Of a DNA stretch of 64,000 nt, positions 1-6,904 are shown in pieces. The notes beneath the pieces were generated by a model. That model worked only from the letters and a program-made list of their open reading frames with translations. It searched no databases and was not told the origin of the DNA. The stretch comes from Pontiella sulfatireligans (GTDB lineage Bacteria; Verrucomicrobiota; Kiritimatiellia; Kiritimatiellales; Pontiellaceae): positions 1,178,001 through 1,242,000 of the forward strand of contig NZ_CAAHFH010000001.1 of the NCBI RefSeq assembly GCF_900890705.1. The letters are read 5' to 3'. The translations under genes and the position numbers were made by a program. The first letter of the stretch is position 1; each line of letters begins with the position of its first letter.

Positions 1-1
1 G

Positions 2-220
2 GTCAAAGGCGAACACATTCTTAATCCGAAGACCGGAAAACCGGCGAAACAGCACTTGGCCGCTTGGGCCATCCATTCGTCGGCCGCGGCCTCGGACGCA
101 CTTTCCACCGCATTCATGATGATGGAGGCGGATAAAATCGAGCAACTTTGCCGGACAAATCCGGGCACGGTTGCCTATGTAGTGAAACAGGACGAATCAT
201 TAGTAGAAATCGGTGTCTGA
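2..220 (+). CDS. apbE: FAD:protein FMN transferase (ApbE), C-terminal end only
   Basis: The reading frame is open from the window edge to a TGA and gives 72 residues. It carries the C-terminal ApbE signature: a HILNPKTGKPA segment (family form HIxDPRTGxP) followed by an AAASDALSTAF segment that lies near the metal and FAD site. ApbE enzymes transfer FMN from FAD to Thr/Ser of exported flavoproteins such as Nqr and Rnf subunits, and are usually lipoproteins on the outer face of the inner membrane. The N-terminal part lies outside the window, so a signal peptide cannot be checked. Identification is by motif only. Confidence 0.8.
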   Translation, partial: VKGEHILNPKTGKPAKQHLAAWAIHSSAAASDALSTAFMMMEADKIEQLCRTNPGTVAYVVKQDESLVEIGV

Positions 221-227
221 AATATGC

Positions 228-242
228 AAAACGCAGCGTTTT
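228..242. promoter_or_regulatory. Perfect 7-bp palindrome between apbE and the next gene
   Basis: AAAACGC-A-GCGTTTT lies 8 bases after the apbE stop. It could be a small operator or, with the U-rich right arm, a weak terminator stem (AAAAC/GTTTT around GCAGC). The spacer is too short for certainty. The downstream gene starts 64 bases later with a strong ribosome binding site (TAGGAGG, 6 bases before ATG at 306). Confidence 0.3.
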
Positions 243-305
243 ATATACGAGACACCCAAACCACGTCGGATATAGGTTATCCGCTTTTAATAGGAGGCAT
301 ATAAT

Positions 306-959
306 ATGAAACATCAATTGAAGATCGCATCGGTTGTCGCACTGACGGCCGTGTTCGCAGGTTCCGCCATTGCAGAGGAAATGCATAAACTCGAATTGGA
401 ACTGCCCAAGCCGCTGTTTGCCGGCACGCCCAAAAGCATTAAAACTCCGAATCTAGAGCGCAAGATCGTCATTCCGGAAATCATGGTTCCTGCCAGCACC
501 GTTAATGTTGTTGCAGAAATGGAAGTCACCAGCTCCGACGATTTTCCCGTAATCGGCGAGCTCGAATATCTTACCGATGCCGACAAGGACGGCGCGGACG
601 GCTCCTACGTTGAACTCGGACCGGGCGTACAGTGGGTTCAGATCGATCTCGGCGGCAAAAAATCTATTTACGCTGTCGCGTTGTGGCACTACCACGCCCA
701 GGCCCGCGCCTACCGCGATGTGATCATTCAAGTGGCCGACGACGCCGACTTTATTGAAAACGTCCAGACCGTGTTCAACAACGACCACGACAACTCCGCC
801 GGACTCGGCGTGGGCAAGGACAAGGAATACGTTGAAACCAACAAGGGCAAGCTGGTTGACGCCAAAGGGGTTAAGGGACAATTCATCCGCCTCTATTCCA
901 ACGGAAGCACCGGTTCCGACATGAACCACTACATCGAAGTGGAAGTTTTCGGAAAATAG
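306..959 (+). CDS. Exported F5/8 type C (discoidin-like) domain protein
   Basis: A 217-residue protein with a clear signal peptide (MKHQLKIASVVALTAVFAGS, cleavage after AIA near residue 23). Residues about 75-217 look like a galactose-binding-like jelly roll: VQWVQIDLGGKKSIYAVALW, then a VIIQVADDADF segment and GQFIRLYSNGS near the end, which is the usual F5/8 C pattern of a ligand-dependent carbohydrate or surface binding module. There is no catalytic domain. TAGGAGG 6 bases before the ATG fixes the start. It is followed by its own terminator, so it appears to be a single-gene unit between apbE and rpsB. Exact ligand and role are unknown. Confidence 0.75.
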   Translation: MKHQLKIASVVALTAVFAGSAIAEEMHKLELELPKPLFAGTPKSIKTPNLERKIVIPEIMVPASTVNVVAEMEVTSSDDFPVIGELEYLTDADKDGADGSYVELGPGVQWVQIDLGGKKSIYAVALWHYHAQARAYRDVIIQVADDADFIENVQTVFNNDHDNSAGLGVGKDKEYVETNKGKLVDAKGVKGQFIRLYSNGSTGSDMNHYIEVEVFGK

Positions 960-986
960 CCGAAATCCCCATTTTAATATGACATG

Positions 987-1024
987 AACCCTGAATGCCT
1001 CCGGCGTTCGGGGTCTTTTTTTTT
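987..1024 (+). terminator. Rho-independent terminator after the discoidin-like gene
   Basis: ACCCTGAATGCC and GGCGTTCGGGGT form a 12-bp stem (two G-U pairs) with a 3-base loop, followed by a run of nine T after one C. It separates the exported-protein gene from the rpsB operon. Confidence 0.85.
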
Positions 1025-1065
1025 CACAAACCCAGCGGCACCAGAAGAATAGTGCACATTTAGCC

Positions 1066-1094
1066 TTGCTGCGCGGGGAGGCGGTTCGTATATT
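1066..1094 (+). promoter_or_regulatory. Sigma70-type promoter of the rpsB-tsf operon
   Basis: TTGCTG (1066-1071) and TATATT (1089-1094) are separated by exactly 17 bases, close to the consensus -35/-10 arrangement. Transcription would start near 1101, leaving a leader of about 100 bases before rpsB. Placement just downstream of a terminator and upstream of a highly expressed operon supports the call; it was judged by eye. Confidence 0.65.
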
Positions 1095-1100
1095 CCGCAA

Positions 1101-1200
1101 CTTAATCAGCCGGAAAGAGCCGGTTGGAAGCGAAGGCCACCTGACCTCGTGGTGTGTCAAAGCGGATTGTTTAAGCAACATTAAACTATAGGAGAGGTAA
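1101..1200 (+). promoter_or_regulatory. Untranslated rpsB leader, possible r-protein autoregulatory RNA
   Basis: About 100 transcribed bases before rpsB contain two short potential stems: CCGG/CCGG in the GCCGGAAAGAGCCGG stretch, and CCAC/GTGG around CTGACCTC. Many bacteria regulate rpsB-tsf by S2 binding to such a leader, but I cannot match a known leader family. The ribosome binding site is GGAGAGG (1191-1197). Confidence 0.3.
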
Positions 1201-1201
1201 C

Positions 1202-2455
1202 ATGGCGGATACATTCACCAAAACTGTCGGCGTACAGGATTTGCTCGACGCAGGCCTGCACTTCGGTCACCAGACCAAACGTTGGAACCCCAAAATGAAG
1301 CGCTATATTCATGGCGCGAAAAACGGGATCTACATCATCGACCTGACGAAAACCCTTTCGCAGCTCGAACTCGCACAAACCTTCTTGAACGACGTGATTA
1401 TGCGCGGCGAGAAAATCCTTTTCGTCGGCACCAAGAAACAGGCTCGCGAAATCTTCAAGACCACCGCAGAAGACACCAACCAGCCCTACGTGATCCATCG
1501 CTGGCTCGGCGGCATGCTGACCAACAACAAAACCATCCGCTCTTCGGTTTCACGCATGCGTGAACTGCAGAAGATGGAAAAAGACGGCACCATGGAAAAA
1601 CTGCTGAAGAAAGAAGTTTCCGTCCTGCGCCGCGAACTGACCAAGCTTGAGCGCAACCTCAGCGGTATCGCCGACATGGAAAAAAAGCCGGGCGCCCTCT
1701 TTGTGGTCGACCTGAAACGCGAACATCTGGCCCTGGCCGAAGCCAAGCGCCTCAACATTCCGATTGTTGCACTGGTGGACACCAATGCAGACCCCGACCT
1801 CGTTAGCTACCCGATCCCGGGCAACGACGACTCCCTCCGCTCCGTTGGCTTGATTGCCGAAGTGCTTGGCGAAACCATCAAGGCCGCCGATGCGGAATAT
1901 ACCGCGAAAGCCAAGGCAGAACGCGAAGCCCGTGAAAAGGTTGAAGCGGCAGAACGCGAAAAAGCCAAGATTGCCCGCGAAGAACGCCAGAAGAAGGAAG
2001 CCGAAGAGAAGAAGAAGCGCGAAGAAGTGCTGAAGAAAATCAAAGAGCAAAAGAAGAAAGCCGACGCCGTAAAGAAAACTGAAGCCGCCGCAGCAAAGAA
2101 AGCTGAAGCCAAAGCCGCCAAGGAAGCTGAAAAAGCCGCTTCCGAAGCCGTCAAGGAAGAAGCACCTGCCGAAAAACCGAAGGCAGAAGAAGTCGCTCCT
2201 GTTGCCGTTGCGGAAACTCCTGTTGAAGCCACTGCCGAAGAAGCCGTCAAGGAAGAAGCTCCTGCCGAAGAGCCGAAGGCTGAAGAAGCCGCACCGGTTG
2301 CCGTTGAAGAAACTCCTGTTGAAGCCCCTGTAGAAGAAGCTGCCCCGGTAGCTGAAGAAACGCCTGCTGAGGAAATAAAGGAAGAGGCTCCAGTGGCTGA
2401 AGAAGCGGCTGAAGCTCCGGCGGAAAAAAAATCTGAAGACAAAAAAGACGCATAA
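1202..2455 (+). CDS. rpsB: 30S ribosomal protein S2 with long acidic/Ala-rich C-terminal tail
   Basis: The first 230 or so residues are a standard S2: DLLDAGLHFGHQTKRWNPKM near the start, then RWLGGMLTN and the DxxRE-type coiled-coil hairpin, and PIVALVDTNADPD. S2 joins the small subunit late and is needed for mRNA binding through S1. Bacterial S2 is usually 230-270 residues; this one is 417. The extra ~185 residues begin with a charged Lys/Glu/Arg helix (about 232-300) and continue with Ala/Glu/Pro/Val repeats, including two 32-residue copies. GGAGAGG precedes the ATG. tsf follows 18 bases later in the conserved rpsB-tsf order. Confidence 0.97.
   Translation: MADTFTKTVGVQDLLDAGLHFGHQTKRWNPKMKRYIHGAKNGIYIIDLTKTLSQLELAQTFLNDVIMRGEKILFVGTKKQAREIFKTTAEDTNQPYVIHRWLGGMLTNNKTIRSSVSRMRELQKMEKDGTMEKLLKKEVSVLRRELTKLERNLSGIADMEKKPGALFVVDLKREHLALAEAKRLNIPIVALVDTNADPDLVSYPIPGNDDSLRSVGLIAEVLGETIKAADAEYTAKAKAEREAREKVEAAEREKAKIAREERQKKEAEEKKKREEVLKKIKEQKKKADAVKKTEAAAAKKAEAKAAKEAEKAASEAVKEEAPAEKPKAEEVAPVAVAETPVEATAEEAVKEEAPAEEPKAEEAAPVAVEETPVEAPVEEAAPVAEETPAEEIKEEAPVAEEAAEAPAEKKSEDKKDA
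2144..2335 (+). repeat. Two 96-bp in-frame tandem repeats in the rpsB tail
   Basis: The DNA starting GAAGCCGTCAAGGAAGAAGC at 2144 recurs at 2240, giving a 96-base (32-codon) period. The encoded units begin EAVKEEAPAE and differ by only a few substitutions (for example AEKPKAEEV versus AEEPKAEEA). The similarity suggests recent duplication inside the S2 extension. Confidence 0.8.
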
Positions 2456-2473
2456 TTTAGGAGATTCATAACC

Positions 2474-3310
2474 ATGGCTATTACAACCAGCATGATTAAA
2501 GAATTGCGCGACGCCACCGGCCTCGGCATTGCAGACTGCAAAAATGCGCTGCAGGCCAGCGATGGTGATTTCGATGCAGCCATCAAAACCCTTCGTGAAA
2601 AAGGCGCGGCCGTTGCGGCCAAGCGTGCTTCCAAAGAAGCCAAAGAAGGCGTTATTACCGCAATCCTTTCCGACGACGCTCAGAGTGCCGCGATGATTGA
2701 AGTGAACTGCGAGACCGACTTCGTTACCCGTAACGAAGATTTTCAGAATTTCGTTGGAGAACTTCGCGGCGAAGCGCTTAACTTCGAATCTGATGCCATG
2801 AGCGCTGGCATTGCGGAGAAGATTGAAGAGAAAATCGGTTCAATCGGCGAAAAACTTCAGTTGCGTCGCAACGTTAAATGGGACGTTGACGGAACCGGCG
2901 CCATCGCTTCCTACATCCACATGGGCGGCAAAGTTGGCGTTCTACTGGAACTCGGCTGCGAAAAAGCTGAAACCATCGAAAGCCCGGTCTATAAGGAACT
3001 CGCCAAGGATCTTACCCTCCACGTGGCTGCTGCCGCGCCGGAATACCTGACCCGCGACGAAGTGCCTGCCGAAACCGTTGAAGCCGAGAAGGACATCTTC
3101 CGCAAGCAGCTCGAAGGCAAACCGGAAAACATCATGGAAAACATCCTGAAAGGCAAGATCAACAAGTATTTCTCCACGATCTGCTTTGTTGAACAGGGCT
3201 TCGTGAAGGAAGATAAAGTTTCCATCACGAACCTCGTTACCGAAAAAGGCAAGGAACTCGGCGATACACTGACGGTTAAGCGCTACGTGCGCTACCAGCT
3301 CGGCACATAA
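2474..3310 (+). CDS. tsf: Elongation factor Ts
   Basis: A 278-residue EF-Ts, the GDP/GTP exchange factor for EF-Tu. The N-terminal UBA-like domain has the conserved IKELRDATGLGIADCKNAL stretch. The TDFVTRN motif that contacts EF-Tu is present near residue 82, and the core continues to the C-terminal VxRYxRYQLG end. Length and domain order are normal. It is co-transcribed with rpsB; TAGGAGATTC places the ribosome binding site before the ATG. A strong terminator follows 25 bases after the stop. Confidence 0.97.
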   Translation: MAITTSMIKELRDATGLGIADCKNALQASDGDFDAAIKTLREKGAAVAAKRASKEAKEGVITAILSDDAQSAAMIEVNCETDFVTRNEDFQNFVGELRGEALNFESDAMSAGIAEKIEEKIGSIGEKLQLRRNVKWDVDGTGAIASYIHMGGKVGVLLELGCEKAETIESPVYKELAKDLTLHVAAAAPEYLTRDEVPAETVEAEKDIFRKQLEGKPENIMENILKGKINKYFSTICFVEQGFVKEDKVSITNLVTEKGKELGDTLTVKRYVRYQLGT

Positions 3311-3335
3311 CCCGAAGCATCCGTGCATCAAAAGA

Positions 3336-3362
3336 GCCCGTCATCACGACGGGCTTTTTTTG
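3336..3362. terminator. Bidirectional terminator between tsf and the convergent aro gene
   Basis: GCCCGTC and GACGGGC form a 7-bp stem with a 5-base loop (3336-3354), followed by eight T on the + strand. On the opposite strand the stem is followed by CTTTTG, so it may also stop transcription coming from the aro gene. Confidence 0.85.
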
Positions 3363-3377
3363 TTTCCGCTCAGAACG

Positions 3378-4460
3378 CTACCCCGCCCCTTCGATGCGGT
3401 CGGTTTCCTGGTGTCGGATGGCTTCTTCATGGATGGATTGCATTAGTTGCTGAACAAAACTTTCGGACAAATCCAGCCCCTGCCCTTTTTTGATGCGATC
3501 ATCGAGGATTTCCTGCCAGCGGCGCGGCTGGAGCGTAGAGACGTGCTGCTCCGATTTCAGCCGGCCCATATCGCGGACAATATCCATGCGCCGGCCCAGA
3601 AATTCGAGAATCCGGCTATCGACCTCGTCCACGTCATTGCGCAGCCCGGTCATTTTATTCTGAAAAACGGTGCTGTCGCTTTGCTCGTAAGGCATTTCCA
3701 ATGAGTTCATCATGGAAAGAAACTCAACGGGTGTCAGTTGCTGCGATGCATCCGACCAAGCGCTGGACGGATCCGGGTGCACTTCCACCATCAAACCGTC
3801 AAACAGCAGGTCCATGGCTTCTTGAGCAATGGCTGCAACCAGCTCCGATTTGCCGCAAATATGACTGGGGTCGCAGATCAACGGAATCTCAGGCATCAGG
3901 CGCATGAGCTCGATCGGCATTGTCCACACCGGCGCGTTGCGATAGCGCATTTCCAGCGACGAGCTTACGCCGCGATGAATGGCTCCAAGCTTCGTCACCC
4001 CGGCATTGGCGAGCCGTTCGATTCCGCCAACCCAGAGGCCGATATCCGCACTCATCGGATTTTTGACAAGAACGGGAATGTCGACGCCGCGCAGGGCGTC
4101 GGCAATGGCCTGCACCGAAAAGGGATTCGTGGTGGTTCGCGCCCCGACCCAGAGCACATCCATGCCGTATTCCAAACAGGCTTCGACGTGCGAGGGTTCT
4201 GCAACTTCGGTGCCGATCTTCAGCCCGGTTTCTGTGCGGGCGCGATCCATCCACGCCAGCCCCTTCAGGCCGACACCTTCAAAGCTTCCCGGCCGGGTGC
4301 GGGGCTTCCAAATGCCCGCCCGCATAAAGCCGATGTCTTTATTCACCAGCGCCCGTGCCGTTTCCAGCACCTGCTCTTCGGTTTCCGCGCTGCAGGGCCC
4401 CGCAGCGACAAACGTACGTCCAACTGGGAACCCCCAGTTCTTCAAAGCTGATTGATTCAT
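3378..4460 (-). CDS. aroF: Bifunctional DAHP synthase (type I-beta) / chorismate mutase
   Basis: Residues about 1-265 form a KDPS/DAHP synthase I-beta barrel (VAAGPCSAETEEQVLETA, MRAGIWKPRTRPGSFEG, LVKNPMS, CDPSHICGK). This enzyme condenses PEP and erythrose-4-phosphate at the entry of the shikimate pathway. Residues about 280-355 (LRNDVDEVDSRILEFLGRR, then a VREMGRLK-like helix) form an AroQ-type chorismate mutase. The same order is known from Bacteroidetes, where the mutase domain gives feedback control by prephenate. I chose the ATG at 4460 because AGGAA lies just upstream; an in-frame ATG at 4502 would add 14 residues without a good site. The gene is convergent to tsf. Confidence 0.9.
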   Translation of the reverse strand: MNQSALKNWGFPVGRTFVAAGPCSAETEEQVLETARALVNKDIGFMRAGIWKPRTRPGSFEGVGLKGLAWMDRARTETGLKIGTEVAEPSHVEACLEYGMDVLWVGARTTTNPFSVQAIADALRGVDIPVLVKNPMSADIGLWVGGIERLANAGVTKLGAIHRGVSSSLEMRYRNAPVWTMPIELMRLMPEIPLICDPSHICGKSELVAAIAQEAMDLLFDGLMVEVHPDPSSAWSDASQQLTPVEFLSMMNSLEMPYEQSDSTVFQNKMTGLRNDVDEVDSRILEFLGRRMDIVRDMGRLKSEQHVSTLQPRRWQEILDDRIKKGQGLDLSESFVQQLMQSIHEEAIRHQETDRIEGAG

Positions 4461-4573
4461 ACTGTTTCCTGTTCCTGTAAATGAAGGATGAATGTGCCGC
4501 ATTTAAATTCAAACTTCAACGTTTTGCGTTTCGGCCTTTGTGAGGGGAAGCTTGGCCTCGGAAAAATGAATGT

Positions 4574-4680
4574 TGTAAAAAAGGTTTTCGACCTTTTACA
4601 CCACACTCATAAACACCATCATTGACCGCCGTTTAATGTATTTTTACGAATTCATGGTGTGCTTATGGTGTGTTTATTAT
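4574..4680. promoter_or_regulatory. Inverted-repeat-rich region upstream of the integrase
   Basis: The 296-base gap between the aro gene and the integrase holds several dyads. GTAAAAAAGGT and ACCTTTTAC flank TTTCG at 4574-4600. CATAAACACCAT (about 4608-4619) recurs inverted as ATGGTGTGCTTATG (about 4654-4667), with additional GTGTG copies. Such clusters are typical of recombinase arm sites, excisionase sites or an attachment site. No matching direct repeat was found at the right end of the island, so an att core cannot be named. Confidence 0.4.
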
Positions 4681-4756
4681 TGAAAACCGATGCTGATAAA
4701 CCTACAGTTCCTTTCAGATTATAACATATCGGATCACACCAATTATCGGAACGACC

Positions 4757-6283
4757 ATGGACATCGACAAGAAACCTACCGCACGCAAGCGATCCACAAA
4801 AGGAAAAGGATCCCTATTCATTCGCGACAAGCAGCGAAAGCGCTACAAAGCCGGCTCAACCGTCAAGGATGGAACTTATTGGCTGGAATACTGGGAACCC
4901 ACGAGAGAAGAAGATGGAAAGGGCAACCCTAAAAAGAAGAAGAGGCGCATCCCTCTTAAACATTCGAGAAACATACCTGCCGAGGGAATTCAAAAAGGTG
5001 ACCCCGTTACAAAGATAAACCATGCCCGCCACGAACAAGACCGCATCATTACCCGCCATGTTCTAACCGCAAAGGAAGACCGCCTTGCCGTTCTGGTAGC
5101 CGAGCTGGACAAAACCGGGAAAGCGAGAGCCAAGGCTGAAGACTCCGCCGCCCCCCCACTTAGCCTTGCAAATACCTGGAAAGCCTTCCGCAACAGCAAC
5201 CATGCCGATGCACCAAGCGCGGGGATCGATACGTGGAAAAACTACAAGGGTCATTGGCAGGCCTTTCTCGCATGGCTGTACGAGAACGATCAACCAGCTG
5301 AATACCTACGTGACGTCACCCCCCAGATATCATCGGAATATATTTCTCAGCTGAGGAAGCGCTTTTCGGCCACGACCTTCAACAACCATCTTGGCCTGCT
5401 GATCCTCCTTTTCGACGTTCTAAAGAAAGATAGTGTCGCCGACTCAAGATTGACCATTAATCCATTCAAGGATCTGAGAAAGGAAGACCGCAAACAGCAA
5501 AGCCGGCGGGAACTCTCCATCCCCGAACTCCGCACTATTATCGATTCCGCAGATGGCGAACTGAAGACACTCCTGCTACTTGGAGCATCGACAGGCTTAC
5601 GCCTTGGTGATTGCTGTACGCTGCAATGGTCGGAGATAGCTTTTCCTAAACGACAAATCCTACGTATCCCCAATAAGGCTAAACACCTTAAAGATTCGAA
5701 ACCGATAAAAGTTGGAATGCCACCCGAGTTGGTATCGCGGCTCCTCGAATCCCCGGAACGAAGCCGCAAAGGCTTCGTCCTCCCCGAACATGCCAAACTC
5801 TACACATACCGGAATAATACAGGAAGACTCAGTCAGCAACCCAAAATTGCCAGGCGCATACAAAAACACTTCGAAGCCTGCGGGATAAAAACGCATCGCG
5901 AAGGAACAGGACCAACACCTGAGTTCTGGAAAACATACAATAAATGGCTGCGCAACGGGAAGGAAGGCGAACGCCCCACCCACCCCCGGGCCATCATCGA
6001 GGTCGGCTTCCACTCGTTGCGTCACACCTACGTTTCCCTTCAGGCGCAACGAGGCGTTCCGCAATCCGTTGTTCAGAAAATCGTAGGACACGGCAATCCG
6101 GCCATGACCCAGCGTTATCTCCATATCACCGACGAAACAGCGGAAAGCGCAACTCTTTCCCTATACGATGGAATAGCGGATGCCGAGTACGAGGAAATCC
6201 GAACGGTACCGGACTGGATCAAAGAGAGGCTTAAGGGAATGACCGCGGAGAACTGGGAGCAGATCAAGAAGGAGTTCGTATGA
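4757..6283 (+). CDS. Tyrosine recombinase / integrase
   Basis: A 508-residue site-specific recombinase. The N-terminal ~130 residues are very basic, with a possible arm-binding domain (LFIRDKQRKRYKAG, YWLEYWEP). A core-binding SAM-like domain spans about 137-235. The catalytic domain carries all expected residues: R282 in TGLRLGD, K near 308-313, H419-x-x-R422 in HSLRHTY, H445 in VGHGNP and the nucleophile Y454 in TQRYLHI. It would integrate and excise the island. The enzyme looks intact. Its stop overlaps the next gene by ATGA, so at least the following genes are co-transcribed. Confidence 0.93.
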   Translation: MDIDKKPTARKRSTKGKGSLFIRDKQRKRYKAGSTVKDGTYWLEYWEPTREEDGKGNPKKKKRRIPLKHSRNIPAEGIQKGDPVTKINHARHEQDRIITRHVLTAKEDRLAVLVAELDKTGKARAKAEDSAAPPLSLANTWKAFRNSNHADAPSAGIDTWKNYKGHWQAFLAWLYENDQPAEYLRDVTPQISSEYISQLRKRFSATTFNNHLGLLILLFDVLKKDSVADSRLTINPFKDLRKEDRKQQSRRELSIPELRTIIDSADGELKTLLLLGASTGLRLGDCCTLQWSEIAFPKRQILRIPNKAKHLKDSKPIKVGMPPELVSRLLESPERSRKGFVLPEHAKLYTYRNNTGRLSQQPKIARRIQKHFEACGIKTHREGTGPTPEFWKTYNKWLRNGKEGERPTHPRAIIEVGFHSLRHTYVSLQAQRGVPQSVVQKIVGHGNPAMTQRYLHITDETAESATLSLYDGIADAEYEEIRTVPDWIKERLKGMTAENWEQIKKEFV

Positions 6284-6756
6284 GTAACAATAGAAAAAGT
6301 GATGATATTAAACTGACTGAGGAACAAGAGAGAACCTATTCAGATTTCATCCGAGCCGTTGATTCGAGTCTGAGCAGGCATTATGCCCCCCTCTACAACC
6401 TTGCGCATCAAGCCTACCGTATCGAAACGATGCTCTCTACATCGGCCAAGAAGGAACTCATCACCATTATAAAGAAAGGGTATCCCGCAAAAAAAATCCA
6501 CCACTTTATTCTTTCCGAAATATCCAAACAATCAGAGGAGAAAGCTTCACATCTCAGAGAGATAAACGACAAGTTTGCCTTCTGGGAAGATCTTAAAAAA
6601 ATGGAGCCGCAGGAAGCTGTTATGTGGGAACCGCCGCCAATCTGGATAAGGAGCTCCGACAGTCAGCAGGGCGACAAGCTGACAAACTACTGTACTTCAC
6701 CGGTGCCGCAGGGACGTATTTGGCACGCCTGTCAAAGCTGCCCAACCCGCAGGTAA
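6280..6756 (+). CDS. Hypothetical protein coupled to the integrase
   Basis: The ATG overlaps the integrase stop (ATGA). About the first 107 residues look like real protein, mostly helical and charged (DDIKLTEEQERTYSDFIRAV, ELITIIKKGYPAKKIHHFIL). After the seven-A run at 6595-6601 the tail becomes Pro/Ser/Cys-rich and protein-like sequence continues in the -1 frame (see the interrupted gene from 6597). Either this is a short independent gene overlapping the next, or the two frames are one gene joined by a frameshift. The position suggests an excisionase or recombination directionality role, but no motif shows this. Confidence 0.6.
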   Translation: MSNNRKSDDIKLTEEQERTYSDFIRAVDSSLSRHYAPLYNLAHQAYRIETMLSTSAKKELITIIKKGYPAKKIHHFILSEISKQSEEKASHLREINDKFAFWEDLKKMEPQEAVMWEPPPIWIRSSDSQQGDKLTNYCTSPVPQGRIWHACQSCPTRR

Positions 6757-6871
6757 TTAAACAGCGGAGTGCGACCGAAAACAGGTGGAGGATAGTCACA
6801 AAGGGAAGCCTGCTTTTTGCCCCTCCTTCTCCCCCTATAGCCACTCTAGTGGAGGGGGTGGAACCCTCTAA
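6597..6871 (+). pseudogene. 5' part of an island gene interrupted by IS66 (copy 1)
   Basis: This frame is open from 6597 and has a possible GTG start at 6624. It reads GTAANLDKELRQSAGRQADK, then LLYFTGAAGTYLARLSKLPN and onward into the IS66 target site. If the 2355-bp IS and one 8-bp duplication are removed, the frame continues through 9235 and ends at TGA 9269-9271, overlapping the next gene by ATGA. That precise restoration shows the frame was a real gene in the integrase operon. Function is not recognised. It may be the C-terminal half of the preceding ORF, joined by a -1 shift at the A7 run. Confidence 0.7.
6864..6871. repeat. 8-bp target site duplication of IS66 copy 1 (left)
   Basis: CCCTCTAA occurs directly before the element (6864-6871) and directly after it (9227-9234). 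Eight bases is the usual IS66 duplication length, which shows a simple transposition event at this place. Confidence 0.95.
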
Positions 6872-6904
6872 GTATGCGTCTTTTCGGCCACCGCATTGAC
6901 AGGA

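Noticed and set aside
453..1214. Long reverse-strand ORF over the discoidin-like gene and rpsB promoter
   Set aside because: It crosses a terminator and promoter of the other strand and has composition of an antisense frame.
1807..2643. Long Ala/Ser-rich reverse-strand ORF opposite rpsB
   Set aside because: It is the complement of the GAA/GCC-rich S2 tail and has no family, start signal or conserved features.
4461..4756. tRNA gene as integration target of the island
   Set aside because: No cloverleaf or TTCRANNY-like box was found in this gap, in the 22030-22165 region or at other borders.
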